From positions 1 to 28,519 of IMG/VR virus record IMGVR_UViG_3300037258_000151: 28,519 nucleotides of DNA; one strand, 5' to 3'. The translations under genes and the position numbers were made by a program. Each line of letters opens with the position of its first letter. Position 1 is the first letter of the stretch. The notes under the pieces were generated by a model. The model saw nothing but the letters and a program-made list of their open reading frames with translations, was not told the origin of the DNA and made no database searches. The DNA is from a virus. Below are positions 23,095 to 28,519 of the stretch, one piece after another.

Positions 23095-23496
23095 ATGAGA
23101 CGCCTTTACGTAACCCAGAAATCCGTATGGTCCGGACCGCACAAATGGGCGGAAGGCCACACGCGGCCGCGATACGAGTTGTGCCACCCGCAGACCGGCT
23201 CTCACTATATCGACCTGCCCGGCGGCTTTATCCTGTGCAGCACGGACTTTGCGAGCGAGTGGGCCGAGGAAGAATGGCACGCGCACCCGGAGATCGCGCG
23301 GCTCCCGCATCCGACGATGGAGGGCGGCGTGAAGCTGGGCGACCTACTGACGCCGGCGTGGGAGCACAAACAATACCGGGCGCACCATCGCGAGGCGCTC
23401 GCGGCGATCGGGATCGAGGACGCCCACACCGTCTGGGACGTCCACCGCATCGCGAAAGCTATCCACCCGCTCGTGCGGCTGAGTCACACGTATTGA
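23095..23496 (+). CDS. Unrecognised His/Trp-rich protein after the tail tip
   Basis: A 133-residue protein whose ATG follows the tip gene's TAA with no gap, in the same frame. It is rich in His and Trp (SGPHKWAEGHTRPRYELCHP, EWHAHPEIARLPHP, HHREALAA, DVHRIAKAIHP). No signal peptide or membrane helix is seen. The N-terminal half is strand-like and the C-terminal half helical. The many histidines could bind metal, but no enzyme motif is recognisable. It may be a tail-tip accessory protein, a chaperone for the Hint-bearing tip, or unrelated. No strong ribosome site is seen, so translation probably depends on termination of the tip gene. Confidence 0.6.
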   Translation: MRRLYVTQKSVWSGPHKWAEGHTRPRYELCHPQTGSHYIDLPGGFILCSTDFASEWAEEEWHAHPEIARLPHPTMEGGVKLGDLLTPAWEHKQYRAHHREALAAIGIEDAHTVWDVHRIAKAIHPLVRLSHTY

Positions 23497-23533
23497 CGAG
23501 CCACCAAACAATGCGGTACTGTTTTGTTTTCGA

Positions 23534-23607
23534 CGCGGGTTAGTAGAGTGGCTCTACGCTAGGCTCATAACCTTGAAACGCCGGTTCAACTCCGGCACCC
23601 GCTACCA
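23534..23607 (+). tRNA. tRNA, CAT anticodon (Met/fMet or Ile2), CCA encoded
   Basis: The 74-nt cloverleaf has a D stem GTAG/CTAC with loop AGTGGCT, an anticodon loop CTCATAA, a 4-nt variable loop, a T stem GCCGG/CCGGC with loop TTCAACT, and an encoded CCA end. The acceptor stem has six pairs plus a C1.T72 mismatch. An unpaired C1 is a hallmark of bacterial initiator tRNAs, but the D-stem pair T11-A24 is elongator-like, and the anticodon stem has a T.T mismatch. CAT also occurs in Ile2 tRNA after lysidine modification, so identity is open. Confidence 0.88.
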
Positions 23608-23776
23608 AAGATACAACCCCACAACAGAAGGGGCGCATGATAGACAGCTACCCGCAAGGGGCCTGACAATGGATGTCCCGGGACTGTAGTTCCGGTTCAT
23701 GAGGCAACGGGCCATAGAGTTAAATAACCGTTGACGCTGGAACGTTCGTGAAATCCTAAGCGCCCAAAACTTCCCG
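23608..23776. other. Non-coding stretch after the tRNA
   Basis: No convincing gene lies between the tRNA and the next gene. Visible features are a perfect palindrome GTCCCGGGAC (23673-23682), a loop CTGTAGT flanked by CCGG pairs that looks like a Tyr anticodon arm but lacks the other tRNA arms, and a TTGACG at 23731 without a matching -10. It may hold a degraded tRNA or an untranslated regulatory RNA; nothing is certain. Confidence 0.3.
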
Positions 23777-23786
23777 CTGGTCGAGT
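23777..23786 (+). promoter_or_regulatory. CTGGTCGAGT motif, 29 nt before the tailspike-like gene
   Basis: Third intergenic copy of the 10-mer. A -10-like CAAAAT lies at 23802-23807, about 9 nt before the ATG, and no Shine-Dalgarno sequence is visible. A new transcript for the three exported-protein genes could start here. Confidence 0.4.
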
Positions 23787-23815
23787 CCCTTCTAGTCTCT
23801 CCAAAATAGTCCTGA

Positions 23816-26221
23816 ATGCTAACGAGGGTAATTGCGCTCGCCCTGCTCACTTGCGGTGCGCTCTTTGGTCAGGCCTACACGACCATCACGGCGAATCAGA
23901 TAAAAGACAATAATGGAAACCCGTTGGCGTCCGGGAATCTCTGTTTCGTCGCGACCGACTCCGCTAACAGCAACATCACGTATACGCCGTCTGGCGGATC
24001 TCCCATCTCGTCCGGCACGCCGGTCTGTGGGACGGTCACTGCTGGCGTGCTCGCCTCCGGATTCCAGATAGCCAATATCGCGACGGCGAGCCCGGCTGGA
24101 CTCAATTACCGAGTCTTCACAAGCGACGGCATCTCGACCGTCTACGTCATTGTCCCGCTGGTCACTGCGGTCACTGGCGCGTCGTTCAACTGGGATGCGT
24201 ATGCTGCGCAATCGCTGAATAGCGGATCTTTCAAGGTAACTGGCGACGGCGTACCGCGCATTGCCTGCAACGCTGGAGCGCAATACGATCAGACCGACGT
24301 GACGGCGCACTGGCTATGCGTGAACATCGCTGGGCAGGGAAGCTGGGGCCTCAACGGCATCATCCCGAACCAGGGCAGCGTCGGACTCTTCGGAGCGCAG
24401 GCCGTGCTCGGATTCTATCCGGGGCTCTTCGGCGCATTCGATACGGGCATCTCGCGGCAATCCGCCGGCGTCCTGGCGCTGGGCAATGGCACATGGGGCG
24501 ACACCTCGGCGACCGTTAAGGCTGCCCATTTCGTGGGCGACGGCTCGGAGCTCACCAACGTGGCCTCAACCGTGATGAGCATCAAGAGCCTCGGCGCGAC
24601 TTGCAACGGAGCCTCTGACGACACCACGGCGCTGACGACTCTTGCCACCATGGCGAACGTAACCGTCGTATTCCCGTCCGGCGGCGCATGCGGCCTCAGC
24701 GCTAACATCACCATCCCGAGCACGGTTCAGATCCAAGTGCAGTCCGGAGGTGGTATCGACGTAGCCAGCGGATTCACCCTCACCGAGAGCGGTCCGATTG
24801 ATGCGGGCCAGTACCAGATATTCTTCGGCTCCGGAACGGTTTCCGTGACGTTCCAGCGCGACGTCTACGCGTACTGGTTTCCGGGTAGCGGCCTGGGGGC
24901 TCAGGTTACAGCGGCCGTTGCAGATCTCGGCGTGGGATGCGGACACATCAGATTGCCGCGGACTAGTACAAACTTTTCCACCACGTGGAATCTGGACAAC
25001 AGCGTCGGGTGCGACGTCGACGGCGGCGGAAGCATCACGGGCGGAAGCGCGACGAATAACGTCTACCTGATCTACACCGGAACGAGCAACATAATCAGCG
25101 CCCGCTCAGCCACCGGACTAAAACTACACGGCTTCTCGATAGTGGCCAACAATGGCAGTTTTAATGCGAAGGGAATCGACCTCACGCATTCATCGGCAGC
25201 CACCGACACCTTCAAGGCCAAAATCTCGGATATAGCCTTAGTGACCACGGCTGGCGCGAAGTACTCGATTGCCGTAGATTTCAACCTGGCTATTGATTCC
25301 TCGATCGAAGATTCGCTCCTCGCTGGCTATGTGATCGGGGTGAATGGGACAAGCTCCGCAAGCCCCGGGTACTCGAACGCGAATGGGATCAAGCAAGTCG
25401 ACTTCGAATCTTCCTCGGTCAGTACTTATTCGATCCTTAACCCCGGCGAAGGTTGGTCTATTGATAACGACACCTTCGAGAATGGCGGAAACACAACCCT
25501 GTCACCGATCGGATGCAACCTGACTGGCGGGAATGAATTTAAAGCCGCTGGCGTAGTCATCACTGCTGGCTGGTTCGGGGATTGGGCGAACAACTCAAAC
25601 GCAACCCAAGTGCAGGTGTGCGGTCCAGGCTGGAACGTTGCGGGCAACTTCATGGCTGGACCGGGGGGAACCCCAACCTTTAACGAGTTCTCCATTACCG
25701 CTGGAGTGGCCGGGTTCAGCGCTACGGCGAATGATTTCGACATTGTCAGCACGGGCACGAACAACATCGTAAACCTGGGATCTCCAAACGCAAACATCGT
25801 GCTCATGGCGAACAAGATGGAATCTGCGCCGACCAACTTCCTGGTAGGTACATGCACGAACGGATACATCACGGATTACAACGGCGCGCAGTTGTGTCCG
25901 TATCCGTCCGGCCCCCTATCTGGAAGCTTCAATGCTACGACTGCGCCGACGCTCCCCGCGCAGGTCGGAGGAAGCGGCGCATTCTTCACCGGCGGATACG
26001 CAAGCCCAACTGTAGGCGCGCTTTACATTGGCGACGGCTCTGGATATCACTTTGTCTTCCGCAAGCGCGTATCGAGCACTGACACCGACCTGGGCTACAT
26101 CCAGGACAACGGAACCTTGCATTTCTCCGGATACTTCTCCGGGGCTTCCGCCGGCGTTTCTTGCACCGGCACACCGACTTCACTCTTCACCAGCTTAAAT
26201 GGCATCGTGACGCACTGCTGA
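23816..26221 (+). CDS. Tailspike/fibre-like beta-helix protein with a signal peptide
   Basis: An 801-residue protein. The first ~20 residues are a classic Sec signal (MLTRVIALALLTCGALFGQA): short basic start, hydrophobic core, small residue at the end. Next come a beta domain (about 22-130), a fibre-like segment with HFVGDGSELTNV (about 240-251), and a pectate-lyase-type start SLGATCNGASDDTTALTTL (about 257-275), equivalent to the GAKGDGVTDDT motif of tailspikes. A long right-handed beta-helix-like region rich in Asn/Gly follows. The C terminus (YIGDGSGYHFVFRKR...TLHFSGYFSG) resembles fibre tips. Phage fibres normally lack export signals, so this is either an exported fibre, a secreted surface-acting enzyme, or a host-modifying protein. 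It has no Shine-Dalgarno. Confidence 0.8.
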   Translation: MLTRVIALALLTCGALFGQAYTTITANQIKDNNGNPLASGNLCFVATDSANSNITYTPSGGSPISSGTPVCGTVTAGVLASGFQIANIATASPAGLNYRVFTSDGISTVYVIVPLVTAVTGASFNWDAYAAQSLNSGSFKVTGDGVPRIACNAGAQYDQTDVTAHWLCVNIAGQGSWGLNGIIPNQGSVGLFGAQAVLGFYPGLFGAFDTGISRQSAGVLALGNGTWGDTSATVKAAHFVGDGSELTNVASTVMSIKSLGATCNGASDDTTALTTLATMANVTVVFPSGGACGLSANITIPSTVQIQVQSGGGIDVASGFTLTESGPIDAGQYQIFFGSGTVSVTFQRDVYAYWFPGSGLGAQVTAAVADLGVGCGHIRLPRTSTNFSTTWNLDNSVGCDVDGGGSITGGSATNNVYLIYTGTSNIISARSATGLKLHGFSIVANNGSFNAKGIDLTHSSAATDTFKAKISDIALVTTAGAKYSIAVDFNLAIDSSIEDSLLAGYVIGVNGTSSASPGYSNANGIKQVDFESSSVSTYSILNPGEGWSIDNDTFENGGNTTLSPIGCNLTGGNEFKAAGVVITAGWFGDWANNSNATQVQVCGPGWNVAGNFMAGPGGTPTFNEFSITAGVAGFSATANDFDIVSTGTNNIVNLGSPNANIVLMANKMESAPTNFLVGTCTNGYITDYNGAQLCPYPSGPLSGSFNATTAPTLPAQVGGSGAFFTGGYASPTVGALYIGDGSGYHFVFRKRVSSTDTDLGYIQDNGTLHFSGYFSGASAGVSCTGTPTSLFTSLNGIVTHC

Positions 26222-26239
26222 TCTAAAGGAACACTTTAC

Positions 26240-26923
26240 ATGAAAAGGCTTCTCCTCTTTCTACTCTTCACCACCGCTCCGCTTCTGGGGCAAAGCAAGG
26301 TCGAGACAATCTCAATATCCACCGATTTCACCGTGGGGACTTGGTGTCCGGCTTCGCAGTTCAACGCCATCTACGTTAACGTGCAAGGGTCCGGGAATCA
26401 GTTCGTTTGCACGCCAGCTTCGCCAACCGCGAACTACGGAAGCTGGACCAAGTTGGGAGGATCGAGCGGCGCCGCGAATGTCACTTGGACCCTGACACCG
26501 ACTGACGTCATTGGCGTAACCGAGGCCTGCGCGCATTGGTCGATTCCATACACGTCAATCCAGGCGTCCGCGACGACTCAGGACATCACGCTGTTCACGC
26601 TGCCGGCCGGTTACCAGATGGAGAGCCACGTCCGCGAAAGTACGTCATTCACTGGGCCGACTGGGCTTACGGCGGCGAGCGTGAGTATCGGCATGACCGC
26701 GCTTGCGGCAACCGAATACATGCTGCCCTTCCCGCTCTTCCAGACGGCCAACACGCTACGGTACACCTCGGGCATGTACTCGGCGCAATACGCTGCTCAC
26801 GCGGTGTATCTGGAGTTCAAAAACACGACCGCGGTTTCGCCAATCAACTTCGGGAACGGAACCGCCACAAACTTCACCGCCGGCAGAGAAGAGGTGCATG
26901 TATGCGTTCAGCAATTGCCCTAA
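26240..26923 (+). CDS. Exported beta-rich fibre-like protein
   Basis: A 227-residue protein with AAGGA before ATG and a signal peptide (MKRLLLFLLFTTAPLLGQSK). The mature part starts with a short Cys-containing strand domain (FTVGTWCPASQFNAIYVNV) and continues with a jelly-roll-like domain (ITLFTLPAGYQMESHVRES, TGLTAASVSIGM, AVYLEFKNTTAVSP) of the kind found at fibre tips or as carbohydrate-binding caps. It follows the tailspike-like gene by 18 bp, and its 3' end overlaps the next gene by 22 bp, so the three are one unit. Partner or ligand is unknown. Confidence 0.65.
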   Translation: MKRLLLFLLFTTAPLLGQSKVETISISTDFTVGTWCPASQFNAIYVNVQGSGNQFVCTPASPTANYGSWTKLGGSSGAANVTWTLTPTDVIGVTEACAHWSIPYTSIQASATTQDITLFTLPAGYQMESHVRESTSFTGPTGLTAASVSIGMTALAATEYMLPFPLFQTANTLRYTSGMYSAQYAAHAVYLEFKNTTAVSPINFGNGTATNFTAGREEVHVCVQQLP

Positions 26924-28519
26924 TCCTATTCGCTGGTGCGCTCCATGCGCAGTACGTCACTGCGTCTTTCGGCCCTTCCAGCCGCTACAATGATCAGTTC
27001 TTCGGCATTAATGGATGGGCACAGACGGGCAAGTCAACATCTGGAGACACATGGTCCTGCGCGTGGGCGGATGATAGCAATACTTACTGCACGTGGAACG
27101 ACGGGCAAGGAACGGTGGCTGGCAATGCCTCGGGACGCAACGTCGGCGTGTACATCATGTCCACTGACCTTAAGGCCGCCACGATCCAAAATTCATTGGA
27201 CGACTTCGCGATCAGCGTTTGCGTCTATAACGGAGTGGCTGGAAATAATCTATGCACGAACCAGCCCGGATCGTGGACGGACGGGTATACCTGGAAATCG
27301 ACCGGCTTGGCGAGCGTCCATGGCGTGCTCTATCTGAGTGTGCAAAGGCAATATGACAACCCGCCGTTCAACACGAACAATGCCTCGATCATAAAGAGCT
27401 ATGACCATGGGTTGACCTGGTGCAATTACACTCATTCGACGCCGACCGGCTGTAGTGGGGCCAGTAGCATATCTGGCGAGACTGGCGACGTGTTGACGAG
27501 TGGACAGTCCCTCTGGACTACAACGACGATGCGCGGACCGACGCCGGTAACATATTGCCAAGACAATTCGATCAACTGCCCCAGCGTCGACAGCAACGGG
27601 ACGTACACGTACCTGACTACGAATGCCTCAGACTTCAGCGGCTACCGGCTGCTGCGCATTCTCACGACGCAGCTTCAGGACTTGGCGAACTTCACCGCAA
27701 ACGTTCAGTACTGGCAGGGAACATCTGGAGCCGACATAGGTGACTCATCGAACTGGTCGAGCACGGTTGGGGATGCGGTTCCGATCATCACTGGGCATCA
27801 CCTCGGGCAGTCGCAGGTCTATTACATAGCGGCGTTGCAGCGATACATCTTCATCGCCTGGGAATTCCAGGAATACTCGACGAGCCTGACGCCAGGTGGC
27901 AATTACTCACAGCGGGTAGTCTACTCGTCTCCGTCTCTGTCTGGTCCATGGACGGCTTCACCAATCATTCCCGGCGACGATCAGTACCTCGCTTACTTTG
28001 CGCTCTTCCCATCCACCGTCTCGCAGATCAGCCCGAGTCAAGTTACGGCAACATTCGCAAGCGTTGGAGACTACACCACGCAGAGCGGGGGATCTGCATG
28101 GGCACTAAACCCGTACGCCCTTCACTATGAGCCAGTGACGCTCACGCTTTCGAGTGCCCCTATCGCGGCTCCGAAGTACGTTGGGCACGGCCGTGACAAC
28201 CTAATCTCCAACGGGTTGGTGCAGGACCTGCGATTCTTCCCCGAGCAAAGCTCGTCAGGCGCGATCACGGATTTCTCGGGCAACGGAAATACGGCCAGTG
28301 GCGCATTCCAGGGCATCTATACGGGGCAGGGCGATGCCTCTTTCGACGGGCAGACTTACGATGTTAACACCGGGATCAGATATACGGGGCGCGATTTCAC
28401 GACGTTTCAAGTATTCCGGAAGCAGTGGACTACAACTTCCTATGAGCAAGTTATCGGCAACGGAGGTTCGGCGAGTTGCCCAATTAATGTATATCGATAT
28501 TCCACGGGCTTTTCGGCGC
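26902..28519 (+). CDS. Exported DUF4185-like/LamG protein, truncated by window end
   Basis: At least 539 residues, open to the right edge. ATG 26902 has GAAGAGG 7 nt upstream and gives a good signal peptide (MRSAIALILFAGALHAQ) with a likely HA|Q cleavage. The mature N-terminal ~400 residues contain GDTWSCAWADD and IIKSYDHGLTW and YSSPSLSGPW, resembling the DUF4185/sialidase-like beta-propellers that act on polysaccharides. From about residue 430 a LamG/concanavalin-like domain begins (LVQDLRFFPEQ, DFSGNGNTASG), usually sugar-binding. No nucleophile can be pinned down. This is the third gene in a row with a leader peptide. The call is a domain-level resemblance by eye. Confidence 0.7.
   Translation, partial: MRSAIALILFAGALHAQYVTASFGPSSRYNDQFFGINGWAQTGKSTSGDTWSCAWADDSNTYCTWNDGQGTVAGNASGRNVGVYIMSTDLKAATIQNSLDDFAISVCVYNGVAGNNLCTNQPGSWTDGYTWKSTGLASVHGVLYLSVQRQYDNPPFNTNNASIIKSYDHGLTWCNYTHSTPTGCSGASSISGETGDVLTSGQSLWTTTTMRGPTPVTYCQDNSINCPSVDSNGTYTYLTTNASDFSGYRLLRILTTQLQDLANFTANVQYWQGTSGADIGDSSNWSSTVGDAVPIITGHHLGQSQVYYIAALQRYIFIAWEFQEYSTSLTPGGNYSQRVVYSSPSLSGPWTASPIIPGDDQYLAYFALFPSTVSQISPSQVTATFASVGDYTTQSGGSAWALNPYALHYEPVTLTLSSAPIAAPKYVGHGRDNLISNGLVQDLRFFPEQSSSGAITDFSGNGNTASGAFQGIYTGQGDASFDGQTYDVNTGIRYTGRDFTTFQVFRKQWTTTSYEQVIGNGGSASCPINVYRYSTGFSA

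Noticed and set aside
23501-23530. AAACA...TGTTTTGTTTT as an intrinsic terminator after the 23095 gene
   Set aside because: Only a 5-bp A/T-rich stem; too weak to call.
23731-23759. TTGACG as a sigma70 -35 box
   Set aside because: The hexamer 17 nt downstream is TCCTAA, a poor -10, and 16 or 18 nt spacing is no better.
1-28519. Integrase, repressor or attachment site evidence for a prophage
   Set aside because: None seen; the tRNA is internal and could not be matched to a second copy, so lysogeny is not claimed.

Overview
The window is 28.5 kb of a tailed double-stranded DNA phage or prophage. All supported genes lie on the + strand. They are densely packed, mostly with ATGA, GTGA, TTGA or TGATG overlaps. 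The gene set is that of a long, flexible, non-contractile-tailed phage (siphovirus morphology): terminase, portal, capsid, tape measure, and a tail tip ordered like the gene transfer agent RcGTA (DUF2460, DUF2163, NlpC/P60, large tip protein). No integrase, repressor or host gene is visible, so lysogeny cannot be judged. Base composition is moderately GC-rich. The secreted-protein leaders ending in FGQ, LGQ or HAQ, and the Ig-like repeats in the tail tip, resemble those common in Acidobacteriota. That makes an acidobacterial host a reasonable guess and no more than that.

Layout: (1) 3-1991, 3' part of a primase/SF3-helicase gene. (2) 1992-2334, a non-coding block with twelve copies of a 9-bp repeat, six in each orientation, resembling a replication origin. 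(3) 2335-4354, terminase subunits. (4) 4355-4975, a regulatory gap and small genes (membrane/coiled-coil protein, zinc ribbon, micro-ORF). (5) 4965-11467, head module: a portal fused to a MuF-like domain, small proteins, prohead protease with a probable nested scaffold, major capsid protein, connector. (6) 11467-16478, a Tlde1-like peptidoglycan enzyme, neck and tail-completion proteins, major tail protein, G/GT tail chaperones linked by a probable -1 frameshift, and the tape measure. (7) 16471-23496, tail tip: distal tail protein, hub, NlpC/P60 peptidase, a 1309-residue tip protein ending in a Hint (hedgehog/intein) domain, and several small proteins. (8) 23497-23815, non-coding, with a CAT-anticodon tRNA. 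(9) 23816-28519, three consecutive genes for fibre- or enzyme-like proteins, each starting with a signal peptide; the last runs off the window.

The parts work together as follows. The primase/helicase and repeat block would serve replication. The terminase packages DNA through the portal. Protease and scaffold shape the capsid. The G/GT chaperones and tape measure build the tail. The tip complex breaches the cell envelope. The last three proteins probably act on surface polysaccharide.

The most unusual points are: the C-terminal Hint domain on the tail-tip protein; export signals on a tailspike-like protein and its two neighbours; the origin-like repeat block; a 10-mer (CTGGTCGAGT) placed 27-29 nt before three start codons that lack Shine-Dalgarno sequences; and two mutually exclusive hairpins controlling access to the capsid gene's ribosome binding site.
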